Origin: QYOJ01 sp043810345
Lineage (GTDB): Bacteria > Bacteroidota > Bacteroidia > Bacteroidales > FEN-979
Reading direction: 5' to 3'
NCBI GenBank assembly: GCA_043810345.1
Contig: JBDROF010000049.1
Span: forward strand, 6,505 to 70,504
Length of the DNA: 64,000 nt
The notes under the pieces are model-generated. The model was not told where the DNA came from. It searched no databases and worked only from the letters and a program-made list of their open reading frames with translations. The position numbers and the translations under genes are program-made. Shown in pieces: positions 1 to 9,316 of this stretch; position 1 is the stretch's first letter; each line of letters opens with the position of its first letter.

Positions 1-2988
1 TCCCTTGCTATGATCGGCCGGATCCACCCAAACAATGGGATCTCTGACCGGATTACCGAGGTCGTTCTGGAAGGAAGTCTCTGCAGGTAAACCGGTTGCC
101 GATCCATAATACATGTCAAGCGAAAAGATGTCTCCACCTTTTTGAAAATCGATCAAAAAGCCAAATGCCCAGTTCTTATAGGACAGGGTATTTAATAAAC
201 CACCTTGCCAATCGGGGTTTACGTTTCCGATCACATAATCAGACGTAGCTGTAGGCAGATATTGCCCGTTTGCTGGATTGATTAATTTTTCTCCGGACGT
301 AGCATGATAAGTGTAATCTGTTCCGTAGATCACACCATACGGTTGTCCAACCATTGCATTGATGGTAACTCCTCCCTGGAATCTTCCTAACTGCAGGTTA
401 TCAACACCTTCCAGTAGGCTAACCACTTCATTGTAGTTCTTGGCCCAGTTCAACGCGACATCCCATTTGAAGTTTTTACTTTTCAACGGTGTTGCACGGA
501 GGACAAGTTCGATTCCTTTATTTTGAATTTCACCCGCATTGATTATTTTAATGTTATAACCGGTGCTGGTGGAGACCGGAAGCGGCAGAATTTGATTGAT
601 GGTATTGGTTTTATATAGCGCCAGATCAAAACCAAGCCTTCTGCCTAGAAAATACATTTCAAGTCCACCCTCTATACTTTTGGTGTTTTCCGGTTTCAGA
701 TCAGGGTTTTTCTGTGTAGTCGGAACCGCGGTGGTCAAACTGTTAAATGGCGATAATACAAGGTAATTATCCACAAGCTGATCAAACCCCGGGCTATTCC
801 CAACCATGGCATAATTTACCCTGATTTTTCCAAAGGAGAGCCATTTTGCATTTGGTATAACTTGAGAAAAGATGAAACTTGCGGCAACTGACGGATAATA
901 GTACGAATTATTGTCAGCAGGCAACGTCGAAGATTGGTCTCGTCTGATCGTACCATCCAGATAGAGGTAGTTTTTAAATCCTAACGAAGCACTTGCATAA
1001 ATTCCGTTAACCCTCACTGTTGAAGCAAGTTCCTTTGGAAGGGGCAGAGGACCGGCACTGTTTTGTAATGAATAGAGCTCAGGAACGGCCAACCCCCCAC
1101 TGGTTGATGAAATCAAACGGTCATACTTTGTCTGCCTGATGTTCATCCCCAATAGCGCTTTCAGGTTAAAGGAGTTCGATAAGTTTTTATTAAAATTAGC
1201 CATCAGATCATAATTGTACTCACTGAAGCTGATATCCCTTCTCATGTAGCCAGATTCCTGAGAGCTTCTGCCTATACTGCCATCAGGTCCGGTGCCAATG
1301 CCAAACGAACTGGGCACACTACCCACTGCTCTTCTTTCTTCCTGAAGTTCTGAGTATGTGTCAACCGAAAACCGGCCAAAAATGTTCAGCCATTCAGCGA
1401 TTTTATAGGTGACAGCCATATTGCCGATAAAACGATTTCTTTTGTCGGTTTCATAGTTTTGATACCGGGTCCAATAGGGGTTATCCCAGTAAATCGGAAC
1501 CGCATTGGAGGGGTCGGCATAATTCCAGGTCACATTCCGTGTGGTAAGGTCGTACATATCCTTCTGCTGTTGAATATCCACGTTGGTTTGCCACCATTGA
1601 CGCATAGATCCCATGATGTTATCAGTATACCCTGTTGAATTACGCCCTTTCGCCGAGAGAATAGAATAGTTCCCGAATCCTGAAACTGTTAACCTGTCGG
1701 TTACGTCCCAGCTTCCACTCAGCATCACATTGTTTTTATCCAGCTTGCTGTTAGGCAGCAATCCATTTTGTGTAAAGTTTGTATAGGATAATCTGTAATT
1801 ACCGCTTTTGAAGGTATTCTCAATGGAAAGCGTATTGGTAAACGTTAACGGTTTTTCAAAAAAGGTGATGGGGTCGTGTTCAGCCACTTTCCATGGAGTG
1901 GCTTTGAGGTAATTCGGAGATTCAGGGTCGACAGCGTCCCATTGATACACCATTATGTTAGGATCAAATGGGGCGCCATAAGAGGCATCTTCAGAGGTCA
2001 CCACCCATTGCGTTTCTATACTGGCTGGATCTGTTGGATCCACTGTGATCGTTCCATCGGGATTGATATATCGCATATACCAATAGCCTCCCGGCCCATC
2101 ATAGTACGTTCCATAACCTGCGCCGTAATCTTGTTGATACTCAATAAATGTTTTTTTATCAACAAAACCAATAGATGCACTGGTATTGAAGGTAACACCC
2201 ACACCTTTTCTTACGCCAACTCCCAACGCCCTTTTTCCTTTCTTTGTGGTGATCATGATCACGCCGTTGGCAGCCCTGGAACCGTACAATGCAGTGGCAG
2301 CAGCTCCTTTCAATACGTTAATGGACTCGATGTCTTCCGGATTAATATCCGAAGCGGCATTGCCAAAGTCGTAGTTGCCCCCACCGGCCTGTTCCTGAGC
2401 ACGTGAGTTCGTAACGTCATTATTTACAGGAACACCATCGATAATAAACAGGGCCTGGTTGTTGCCTGTTAACGATTTGCTACCCCTTAACAGGACATTG
2501 GTAGAACCACCCATATTCGTGTTTGTTGTAATGAGAAGCCCCGCGACTTGTCCTGACAGGGAATTCACAAAATTATCTGTTTTGACTAAGTTAATCTCGT
2601 CACTTGATACTTCCTGTGTTGCGTATCCAAGGGACTTTTTTTCACGGGGAATACCAAGAGCGGTGACCACCACTTCATCCATAAACAGGACATCCGTCTC
2701 CATCGTAATGTTGACGGTATTGGATTCACCCAGGGTAACTTCCAGTGGCTTCATCCCGACATAGGAGAAAACGATCACGTTGTACTTTGTCGGAACCGAA
2801 AGGGAGTATTTCCCATCCAAATCCGTTGAGGTACCCAAGGTGGTCCCTTTCACCACCACAGTCACCCCCGGGATTGGTTGTCCATCATCCGAAGATGTGA
2901 CCACCCCGGATATGTCTCGGGTCTGCGCAAGAACTCCTTGCAAACCTACAAAGAATAGCAGGGCAAGGATCATTGTAAATTTTCTCAT
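1..2988 (-). CDS. SusC/RagA-family TonB-linked outer membrane protein (3' end outside window)
   Basis: Partial gene: 996 codons are present and the C-terminal strands lie beyond base 1. The start at 2988 gives a signal peptide (MRKFTMILALLFFVG, cleavage before QTRD). It is followed by a carboxypeptidase-like regulatory repeat (GVVTSSDDGQPIPGVTVVVKG), a short linker and the TonB plug. The plug carries the typical LLRGSKSL, FIIDGVPVNN, DIESINVLKGAAATALYGSRAANGV and ITTKKGK segments. The rest is beta-barrel sequence with many aromatic-ended strands. Family members pair with a SusD lipoprotein to import glycans or peptides with TonB energy. A susD gene would be expected downstream, outside the window, so the substrate cannot be inferred. 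The upstream region holds no clear TAnnTTTG promoter that I could find. Confidence 0.96.
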   Translation of the reverse strand, partial: MRKFTMILALLFFVGLQGVLAQTRDISGVVTSSDDGQPIPGVTVVVKGTTLGTSTDLDGKYSLSVPTKYNVIVFSYVGMKPLEVTLGESNTVNITMETDVLFMDEVVVTALGIPREKKSLGYATQEVSSDEINLVKTDNFVNSLSGQVAGLLITTNTNMGGSTNVLLRGSKSLTGNNQALFIIDGVPVNNDVTNSRAQEQAGGGNYDFGNAASDINPEDIESINVLKGAAATALYGSRAANGVIMITTKKGKRALGVGVRKGVGVTFNTSASIGFVDKKTFIEYQQDYGAGYGTYYDGPGGYWYMRYINPDGTITVDPTDPASIETQWVVTSEDASYGAPFDPNIMVYQWDAVDPESPNYLKATPWKVAEHDPITFFEKPLTFTNTLSIENTFKSGNYRLSYTNFTQNGLLPNSKLDKNNVMLSGSWDVTDRLTVSGFGNYSILSAKGRNSTGYTDNIMGSMRQWWQTNVDIQQQKDMYDLTTRNVTWNYADPSNAVPIYWDNPYWTRYQNYETDKRNRFIGNMAVTYKIAEWLNIFGRFSVDTYSELQEERRAVGSVPSSFGIGTGPDGSIGRSSQESGYMRRDISFSEYNYDLMANFNKNLSNSFNLKALLGMNIRQTKYDRLISSTSGGLAVPELYSLQNSAGPLPLPKELASTVRVNGIYASASLGFKNYLYLDGTIRRDQSSTLPADNNSYYYPSVAASFIFSQVIPNAKWLSFGKIRVNYAMVGNSPGFDQLVDNYLVLSPFNSLTTAVPTTQKNPDLKPENTKSIEGGLEMYFLGRRLGFDLALYKTNTINQILPLPVSTSTGYNIKIINAGEIQNKGIELVLRATPLKSKNFKWDVALNWAKNYNEVVSLLEGVDNLQLGRFQGGVTINAMVGQPYGVIYGTDYTYHATSGEKLINPANGQYLPTATSDYVIGNVNPDWQGGLLNTLSYKNWAFGFLIDFQKGGDIFSLDMYYGSATGLPAETSFQNDLGNPVRDPIVWVDPADHSKG

Positions 2989-3047
2989 AACTGTTGATTT
3001 TGGTTTGTAAACGGTTTAATATCAGCGAATTGAAAAAACACAAACAA

Positions 3048-3068
3048 TGTTAGGGGACTGGCCTAACA
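3048..3068 (-). promoter_or_regulatory. 7-bp perfect inverted repeat upstream of the susC-like gene
   Basis: TGTTAGG at 3048-3054 and CCTAACA at 3062-3068 are perfect inverted half-sites with a 7-nt spacer. They lie about 60 nt before the susC-like start codon in an otherwise A/T-rich 220-bp gap. This could be an operator or a leader hairpin. No T-run follows on the minus strand, so it does not look like a terminator. The rest of 2989-3210 shows nothing I recognise. Confidence 0.4.
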
Positions 3069-3210
3069 AAAGAATATGAAAAACGTCGAGTTTAATTTTC
3101 CCGTTTTAGTATGAATCAAATGCAATATTAATAATTAAATCGGTTGAAAAGCAAGTTTTTTTTTTAAAAAAATTAATTTTCTGACGATGATTATTCTATT
3201 AACAACTAAC

Positions 3211-3657
3211 TCAAGTAATTACATCCGGTAGATTCTTTATTTGGCGGAAAAAGAGGCCAAAAAGGAGCACCAGAATGGCATATACAGCGGTGGAGAGCCA
3301 GGATATTTCTGGTCGGAAGAGGTGAAAAATGGTGATCAGGATAGTTGGAGCCGAGAAAAGGTAATACCCCACCCGATGTCCTTTCCATTGAAGGATTACC
3401 CCGGTGAAAGCGGTGGCATGAAGTACGAACATAACCAGGAATAACAGGAATACCTGAGCGTTTGACCAGTTTTTATCCGGGATATACTGGTGGATGATCT
3501 CAGTGATCCATCCCGAATAGGAGAGAGCAATCAGAAAGAAAGATACCATTATGCCATAATAGACCCACGTAAAGATACAGAGTATCGACAGGAGAACAGG
3601 TCGTTTCCGTGTTGGTTTCTCCTCCTCTGCAGGAGCATTTTTATTGGTTGGTGTCAT
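3211..3657 (-). CDS. small four-helix membrane protein, unknown function
   Basis: 148 residues. A charged N-terminal 20 residues (NAPAEEEKPTRKRP) is followed by about four hydrophobic segments (around residues 20-45, 70-90, 95-112 and 118-136). I do not recognise the family. It is a diverged paralogue of the gene just upstream (3661-4122): both have an RxxLLxILCIxT first helix and a TGxIL(M/Q)W...(R/K)VG(F/Y)xL(Y/F) segment before the last helices. The start lies 3 nt beyond the neighbour's stop, so the two are almost certainly co-transcribed and may form a hetero-oligomer. No catalytic motif is visible. Confidence 0.75.
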   Translation of the reverse strand: MTPTNKNAPAEEEKPTRKRPVLLSILCIFTWVYYGIMVSFFLIALSYSGWITEIIHQYIPDKNWSNAQVFLLFLVMFVLHATAFTGVILQWKGHRVGYYLFSAPTILITIFHLFRPEISWLSTAVYAILVLLFGLFFRQIKNLPDVIT

Positions 3658-3660
3658 CTT

Positions 3661-4122
3661 TCAGTGCATCTGTTTCAACTGGGTACTATATAGTATTATG
3701 AAGAGTCCTGAAAAAAGCAGGTCAAGGATCGATGGTCCCGACAACTTCAGAAAATACATGGGCGCGATCAACAACAGAATCTGGGAAACAGCATAGAGAT
3801 GGAATCCCACCTTCCGCAGTCGCCACATCAGGATTGCTCCGGTGAGGGATCCGACGTACAATACTCCTGTGATCAGAAAAAAACCGGGTGTTGCTTTCAT
3901 CAGGATCTCCATGCCGGGCAGGTTGAACCGCTCCCCGAACTCTTCGGCCACCACCAGGAAGGAGTCGAAAAAACTTGCGATGAAGAGGCTGGAAAAGGTA
4001 TTCAACCCGCTACCGATAAAGGTGAGGATGCAAAGTATGGCCAGTAACTGTGACCGTTTGGGTTCGGCCGGTGTACCAAGTGGTTGCGGAAGTTCGTCCA
4101 TCAATTTTTGCTGAAAATACAT
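3661..4122 (-). CDS. small four-helix membrane protein, paralogue of downstream gene
   Basis: 153 residues with four predicted membrane segments. The first helix follows KRSQLLAILCILTFIG, and a conserved TGAILMWRLRKVGFHLY stretch matches the paralogue at 3211-3657. Translation could also start at the internal ATG at 4101 (MDELPQPLG). It lies downstream of purD on the same strand, separated by a 19-bp-type repeat (4127-4173), so it may be read through from the glycosyltransferase-purD unit. Function unknown. Confidence 0.72.
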   Translation of the reverse strand: MYFQQKLMDELPQPLGTPAEPKRSQLLAILCILTFIGSGLNTFSSLFIASFFDSFLVVAEEFGERFNLPGMEILMKATPGFFLITGVLYVGSLTGAILMWRLRKVGFHLYAVSQILLLIAPMYFLKLSGPSILDLLFSGLFIILYSTQLKQMH

Positions 4123-4126
4123 TTTT

Positions 4127-4173
4127 ATTGCACATCATTGCGCATCATTGCCATCATTGCGCATCATTGCCAT
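4127..4173. repeat. 19-bp tandem repeat (CATCATTGCgCATCATTGC family), copy 1
   Basis: About two and a half units of an ATTGC[A/G]CATCATTGCC-type sequence fill the gap between purD and the small membrane protein gene. The same unit recurs at 20283-20356, and in reverse complement at 26524-26637. Confidence 0.85.
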
Positions 4174-4178
4174 TTCTT

Positions 4179-5462
4179 TCACCTCTCACCTCCTACGTCC
4201 CACCCAATATCCGTCCGGTAATACTTCCCTTCAAACCGGATCTTCTCCGCATTCTCGTACGACAGCTTCAGCGCCTCCTCCAGCGTCTCCCCGAACGAGG
4301 TCACAGCGAGCACTCGCCCACCGTTGGTTACAATCCGGCCATCCACAGCTTTCGTTCCGGCATGAAAGACGAGACTGCCGGTCACCTGGTCGAGCCCGGT
4401 GATCTCTTTTCCCTTCTCATAGGTGCCTGGATAGCCTTCTGATACCAGCATCACGCTGGCGGTAAACCGGGGATCCAGACTCATCTCCACCCGGTTGAGG
4501 GTGCCAGTTGCCACGGCCTGACAGAGCTCTATGAAATCGACCTGGATGCGGGGTAGCACGGCCTCGGTTTCGGGATCTCCCAGCCGGCAGTTGTATTCAA
4601 TCACGTAAGGAGCCCCGTTCACGTTCATCAACCCGAAAAAAATGAATCCTTTGTAAGTAATCCCTTCGGCTTGCAACCCCTCCAGCGTGGGACGGATCAC
4701 CTGCCGCTCCACCTGCTCCAGGAATTCGCCCCGGGCAAACGGGACCGGAGAGACTGACCCCATGCCACCGGTGTTGGGACCGGTATCGCCGATGCCAATC
4801 TTCTTGTAATCTTTAGCTTCGGGAAAGATCCGGTAATGGGTTCCATCTGTGATCACGAATGCCGATAGTTCAATTCCCTGTAAAAATTCCTCGATCAAAA
4901 CCTTGCGGGAAGCCTCCCCGAATTTATCCTCAGCGAGCATGGCGGTGAGCTCCGCGGTGGCTTCATCCGTCGTATGACAAATCACCACCCCTTTGCCCGC
5001 CGCTAACCCGTCGGCCTTAAGCACATATGGCGGATCCAGCGATTGCAGAAAAGCAATTCCTTCGGCTAGTGTGTCGGACGAGAAGGTGTGATTGGAAGCA
5101 GTGGGTATATGGTATTTCCGGAGGAACCTCTTGGCGAAATCCTTGCTTCCTTCCAGCATGGCTGCCTGGCGGGTTGGACCTATCACCGGGATCCTCCGCA
5201 GTTCCGGGTCGTCCAGGAAAAAATCGTGGATCCCGCGTACCAGGGGGTCTTCCGGACCCACGATCACCATCCCGATCCGGTGGCTGATACAGGCCTCCCT
5301 GATTCCCTTGAAATCGTTGACCGCTATAGGGAGATTGGTACCGGTTAAAGCGGTACCGGCATTACCCGGCGCAATGAAGAGGGAAGTCAGCCGGGGACTC
5401 TGTGCCAGCTTCCAGGCGAGGGTATGCTCGCGCCCCCCCGATCCTAACAGGAGAATGTTCAT
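4179..5462 (-). CDS. purD: phosphoribosylamine-glycine ligase
   Basis: 427 residues, the usual GARS length. It joins phosphoribosylamine and glycine with ATP to give GAR, the second step of purine synthesis. The N-terminus has GSGGREH (residues 7-13). The ATP-grasp core carries PYVLKADGLAAGKGV, FPEAKDYKKIGIGDTGPNTGGMG and EYNCRLGDPETEAVLPR, and a C-terminal ATP-grasp domain follows. The start lies 4 nt after the stop of the upstream glycosyltransferase gene, indicating co-transcription. No other pur genes are visible nearby. Confidence 0.97.
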   Translation of the reverse strand: MNILLLGSGGREHTLAWKLAQSPRLTSLFIAPGNAGTALTGTNLPIAVNDFKGIREACISHRIGMVIVGPEDPLVRGIHDFFLDDPELRRIPVIGPTRQAAMLEGSKDFAKRFLRKYHIPTASNHTFSSDTLAEGIAFLQSLDPPYVLKADGLAAGKGVVICHTTDEATAELTAMLAEDKFGEASRKVLIEEFLQGIELSAFVITDGTHYRIFPEAKDYKKIGIGDTGPNTGGMGSVSPVPFARGEFLEQVERQVIRPTLEGLQAEGITYKGFIFFGLMNVNGAPYVIEYNCRLGDPETEAVLPRIQVDFIELCQAVATGTLNRVEMSLDPRFTASVMLVSEGYPGTYEKGKEITGLDQVTGSLVFHAGTKAVDGRIVTNGGRVLAVTSFGETLEEALKLSYENAEKIRFEGKYYRTDIGWDVGGER

Positions 5463-5466
5463 GGTG

Positions 5467-6597
5467 TTACTTGGTTTTCAATGCTTTTTCGATCGACTCC
5501 CATAAACGGTCAGCCGTCATCTGCCAGGTGAAGAGCCCCTCCCGGGCATGGCCACGCTGGATCAGTCCCTCCCTTACGGTTTTGTACTGGTAGATCTTGT
5601 ACATTGCCATGGCGATCGATTCGGGATCGAAGGGGTCGATCAGCAGAGCTCCGTCGCCGGCAACCTCGGGCATGGAAGTGACGTTGGAGGTGATTACCGG
5701 TGTCCCGCAGCGAAAAGCCTCTATGATGGGGATACCAAAACCTTCGAAGTAGGATACATAGGTGAGCGCGGTGGCAGCACCCAGCACATACTTTAGATGC
5801 TCATTGCTGAGACGTCCGGTGAAGATCACGTCGTTTGAAAAGCTCATCCGCTGGAAGGCTGAATCAATGTCGGGGGTCCACCACTTCCGGGCTCCTACGA
5901 TCAGCAACTGCACATCCGACGGGTTGGTCTTTTTAAAAAGATCGAATGCCCGGAAGAGGTTAGCGAGGTTCTTCCGTGGATGGAGCGCCCCGATAAAAAG
6001 AAAATAGGGTTTGCCATCAGAGTAGAACTGGCAGGTCATCACCTTCTCCTCTTGGGTCAGCGGTTTGTAAATCTCGCTGGCACCGTCATATACGATGTCG
6101 ATCTTATCGGCCCTCACCTTGTACTGCTCTACGATATCCTGCCGTGAGTAGTTGGAGACCGTCGCGATCCTTACTGCCTTTTGCGCATACCTGGGAAAGT
6201 AGTGACGGTAATACCAGCGGGTGAGAATAGGAAGGTCCTCCGGGTAGTGTTCGAAATTGAGGTCGTGGATCACATTCATCGATCGGCCTTTGTAGCGCAG
6301 GGAGAGAAAACCGTCAGGGGAGAGAAAGAGATCGGGCTTCAGCCGGTTGAGAAGGGAAGCGAGATTGTACTCAAACCAGGTAAAATATAGAATGGGGTGA
6401 CGGGCTGGTGGAAACAGGATCAGGGGCGTGATATTATCGGAAAAGATGAACTCTTCAGGAAAATTCCTGTCGAAAATGAAGTAAAAGTGGTGTTCATGGT
6501 GTTGGGTAGTGATCCGCTTCAGCGATTCATAGGTGAACCACCCGATCCCTTCGAGTTTGTCTTTCAGCAGCAAACGGGTGTTAACCGCGATATTCAT
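5467..6597 (-). CDS. glycosyltransferase, GT4-type (GT-B fold)
   Basis: 376 residues. The N-terminal half is acceptor-binding (MNIAVNTRLLLKDKLEGIGWF). The C-terminal half has FIGALHPRKNLANLF, FTGRLSNEHLKYVLGAATALTYVSYFEGFGIPIIEAF and GTPVITSNVTSMPEVAGDGALLIDP, the nucleotide-sugar-binding E-x7-E region of retaining GT4 enzymes. It most likely transfers a sugar to a surface polysaccharide or LPS precursor in the cytoplasm. It is divergent from the flippase gene (start 6679), and purD follows directly. The donor and acceptor cannot be told from sequence. Confidence 0.92.
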   Translation of the reverse strand: MNIAVNTRLLLKDKLEGIGWFTYESLKRITTQHHEHHFYFIFDRNFPEEFIFSDNITPLILFPPARHPILYFTWFEYNLASLLNRLKPDLFLSPDGFLSLRYKGRSMNVIHDLNFEHYPEDLPILTRWYYRHYFPRYAQKAVRIATVSNYSRQDIVEQYKVRADKIDIVYDGASEIYKPLTQEEKVMTCQFYSDGKPYFLFIGALHPRKNLANLFRAFDLFKKTNPSDVQLLIVGARKWWTPDIDSAFQRMSFSNDVIFTGRLSNEHLKYVLGAATALTYVSYFEGFGIPIIEAFRCGTPVITSNVTSMPEVAGDGALLIDPFDPESIAMAMYKIYQYKTVREGLIQRGHAREGLFTWQMTADRLWESIEKALKTK

Positions 6598-6630
6598 CCG
6601 ATGGTAATGTTTCTGGGTTCAGATTATTTG

Positions 6631-6638
6631 TAACTTTG
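6631..6638 (+). promoter_or_regulatory. Bacteroidota-type -7 element for the flippase gene
   Basis: TAACTTTG matches TAnnTTTG and lies about 40 nt before the flippase ATG. The -33 TTTG is not clear (a TTTCTG lies near 6610). Confidence 0.5.
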
Positions 6639-6678
6639 TAGCAAATATCAGAATTTTCCGGGATTTTTCCATCATTTC

Positions 6679-8154
6679 ATGCAACGTAAATTTCTGACAA
6701 ATCTGGGACTGCTTCTCTTTTTGAATCTTCTCATCAAACCGTTCTGGATTTTTGGTATCGATCGTACCGTGCAAAATACAGTAGGGGTGGAAGATTACGG
6801 CTTTTACTTCGTGGTGTTCAACTTCTCCTTTCTGTTCAACATCCTTCTCGACCTGGGGATCACGAACTTTAACAGCCGCAACATCGCTCAGCATAACCAC
6901 CTGCTTAACAAGCACTTTTCCGGAATCCTGGTGCTGAAATTCCTGCTGGGAATCTTCTACCTCCTGGTCACCTTCCTGGTGGCCCTCATCATGGGCTACT
7001 CGGGCGATCAGATCTACCTGCTGGCTTTGCTGGGATTCAATCAGTTTCTCCTCTCCTTCATCCTCTACCTCCGATCCAATATCTCGGGACTGCTGCTCTT
7101 TAAGACCGACAGCCTCCTTTCGGTTCTGGACCGCTTCCTGATGATTCTCTTCTGCGGTGTGTTGCTTTGGGGCCATGTAACCGAAGCGCCGTTTCGCATC
7201 GAATGGTTTGTATATTGCCAGACTGCTGCCTACCTTGCCACCGCCCTGATCGCCTTATTAATCGTCATTCGAAAATCAAAATTTCGTAGATTGAACTGGC
7301 ATTGGCCCTTCTTCCTGATGATCATCAAGAAGAGCATGCCCTTTGCCCTGATGGTGTTGCTGATGACTTTTTACAACCGCCTCGATCCGGTTATGCTGGA
7401 GGGGATCCTCGACGGATCTGTTGGGAACAAACAGGCAGGGATCTATGCCCATGGGTACCGGCTGCTGGATGCCGCCGCGATGATCTCTTTCCTTTTTTCG
7501 GTTTTGCTTATCCCCATTTTTTCCAAAATGATCAAACAGAAGGAGTCGGTGGAACAAATGCTGAAACTCTCCTTCACCCTGATCATTACCGTGGCAGTGA
7601 TCGTGGCTGTCACCTCCTTTTTCTACAGTACCGAGATGATGCAACTGCTCTATAATGCAGATATTGCTGAATCGGCTCCCGTTTTCCAGCTTCTGATACT
7701 GGGATTTGTCGCCATCTCCACCACCTACATCTTCGGTACCCTGCTTACAGCTAACGGGAACCTCAAAGAACTGAACATCATCGCAGCCATCAGCCTGGCA
7801 ATCAATCTGGTGGTCAACCTGGTTCTGATCCCGCGACTATTGGCCTACGGTAGCGCGATCTCCAGTCTCTCCACTCAACTCTTCGCCGCCATCGCCCAGG
7901 TAATCCTGGTTCAATGGATTTTCAAATTCAGGATTAACTACCGCTTCCTTCTTAATTTGTTCTTTTTCATCGGCGGGGTCATCCTGCTTACCTGGCTTTC
8001 ACGTCAGATCACCATCACCATCCCGGGCCTGCCGGCTCATCTGGCATGGCTCTCCAATTTTACCCTGTCGCTCATAATCTCGTTCTTCCTGGCCGTAATC
8101 CTGCGACTGCTCCACTTCCGGTCCCTTATTGACATCCTGCGAAGAGACAGTTAA
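6679..8154 (+). CDS. polysaccharide flippase, Wzx/MOP-superfamily membrane protein
   Basis: 491 residues with roughly 12-14 hydrophobic helices, the size of O-antigen and teichuronic-acid type exporters. The N-terminus (QRKFLTNLGLLLFLNLLIKPFWIFGIDRTVQ) and the central FALMVLLMTFYNRLDPVMLEGILDG segment resemble MOP flippases, which move undecaprenyl-linked oligosaccharide across the inner membrane. It is the first gene of a plus-strand unit with two Wzz-like proteins and an O-antigen ligase, so a Wzy-type pathway is likely. Promoter candidate at 6631. Confidence 0.9.
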   Translation: MQRKFLTNLGLLLFLNLLIKPFWIFGIDRTVQNTVGVEDYGFYFVVFNFSFLFNILLDLGITNFNSRNIAQHNHLLNKHFSGILVLKFLLGIFYLLVTFLVALIMGYSGDQIYLLALLGFNQFLLSFILYLRSNISGLLLFKTDSLLSVLDRFLMILFCGVLLWGHVTEAPFRIEWFVYCQTAAYLATALIALLIVIRKSKFRRLNWHWPFFLMIIKKSMPFALMVLLMTFYNRLDPVMLEGILDGSVGNKQAGIYAHGYRLLDAAAMISFLFSVLLIPIFSKMIKQKESVEQMLKLSFTLIITVAVIVAVTSFFYSTEMMQLLYNADIAESAPVFQLLILGFVAISTTYIFGTLLTANGNLKELNIIAAISLAINLVVNLVLIPRLLAYGSAISSLSTQLFAAIAQVILVQWIFKFRINYRFLLNLFFFIGGVILLTWLSRQITITIPGLPAHLAWLSNFTLSLIISFFLAVILRLLHFRSLIDILRRDS

Positions 8155-8176
8155 TTGCAAGCATCTTTCAACAAAC

Positions 8177-8211
8177 TTTGCTTGTTCATTTCGTAGAAAT
8201 ATCTACCTTTG
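8177..8211 (+). promoter_or_regulatory. Bacteroidota-type promoter for the first Wzz-like gene
   Basis: TTTG at 8177-8180 and TACCTTTG at 8204-8211, 23 nt apart. The predicted transcript would begin about 15 nt before the ATG at 8234, which supports that start rather than the upstream in-frame one at 8129. Confidence 0.6.
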
Positions 8212-8233
8212 GCGAAATTTTGATCGTTATATT

Positions 8234-9280
8234 ATGATCCATGACCCAAAAAGAAGGGAAGATTTCGACTCTTCCAACATCGTGATCTTCCTTTACAAAT
8301 GGCGGAAGTCTCTTTTCATTGTGATACTTGCTGCACTGATCGGCTCCTGGTTTTTCTCCTTGCCCTGGTTCATCACTCCCAAGTATAAATCGACCGTCAT
8401 CATGTTCCCGGCGAGTACCAACTCAATCTCCAAGGCGCTGCTGACAGAACACAACCAGAAAGGGGAGGATCTGATGTCGTTCGGCGAAGACGAACAGGCA
8501 GAGCAGCTGATACAGATACTCAACTCCAATAAGATCCGCGACCGCGTGATCCGGAAGTTCAACCTCATGGAGCATTACGGGATCGACTCCGCAGCCAAAT
8601 ATAAATATTCGAGGCTTTTCGACGAGTACGAACGAAACATCAGCTTCCGCCGTACCCCCTATATGGCAGTCCAGATCACTGTATATGACACCGAGCCCGA
8701 GATAGCTGCCGACATTGCCAATACCATCGCCGCCCTTCTAGACTCAACGAAAAACGAGATGCAGCACATACGTGCCATTCAGGGGCTTGCCATCGTGGAA
8801 GAGGAGTGCAAAACCCTGCAAGGAGAGGTTTATGTGATTGTCGACTCCCTTGTCACCCTGGGTAAATTGGGCGTGAACGATGTGGAGTACCAGTCGCAGG
8901 TACTCAACCAGCAGATGGCCATCTCCATCATGGAGGCAAATACCCAAGCACAGAAAGCGTTACAAAAACGCCTGGATGTCCTGGGGAAGTATGGAGGGAT
9001 CTACATGTCGCTGAAAAATGCACTGGAGTTCAAAACCGAACAACTCACCCTGCTGCAATCAAGGTTGAAAGAGGCCAAAGTGGATGCCCACGAGGATATC
9101 CCGCAAAAATTTATCGTAAGCGATGCCTACAAAGCCGAGAAAAAGTCCTATCCGATCCGCTGGCTCATCATGCTCGTCTCCACTCTCTCCTCCTTGTTTC
9201 TTACCATCATCGTGATCATGGTGATCGAGAAGATTGCGGTAGTCAATGCACAGAAGAAATTTCAACTCGGACAAGCGTAA
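8234..9280 (+). CDS. Wzz-like polysaccharide chain-length / co-polymerase protein
   Basis: 348 residues from the ATG at 8234. The frame is open further upstream, but that part overlaps the flippase gene and lacks protein-like character. The order is a short cytoplasmic N-terminus, TM1 (about residues 25-45), a periplasmic domain with helical segments, and TM2 near the C-terminus (RWLIMLVSTLSSLFLTIIVIMV). This two-helix topology is that of Wzz proteins, which set chain length with the Wzy polymerase. There is no Walker motif, so no fused tyrosine kinase. It shares a VSD...KKSYPIRWLI motif before TM2 with the next gene. Confidence 0.87.
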   Translation: MIHDPKRREDFDSSNIVIFLYKWRKSLFIVILAALIGSWFFSLPWFITPKYKSTVIMFPASTNSISKALLTEHNQKGEDLMSFGEDEQAEQLIQILNSNKIRDRVIRKFNLMEHYGIDSAAKYKYSRLFDEYERNISFRRTPYMAVQITVYDTEPEIAADIANTIAALLDSTKNEMQHIRAIQGLAIVEEECKTLQGEVYVIVDSLVTLGKLGVNDVEYQSQVLNQQMAISIMEANTQAQKALQKRLDVLGKYGGIYMSLKNALEFKTEQLTLLQSRLKEAKVDAHEDIPQKFIVSDAYKAEKKSYPIRWLIMLVSTLSSLFLTIIVIMVIEKIAVVNAQKKFQLGQA

Positions 9281-9316
9281 CGAAACCAAAGAAGCAACCT
9301 AAAAAAACAAACATAT

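Noticed and set aside
8129..8233. Earlier start of the first Wzz-like protein
   Set aside because: It overlaps the flippase gene, and the promoter at 8177-8211 lies inside this stretch.
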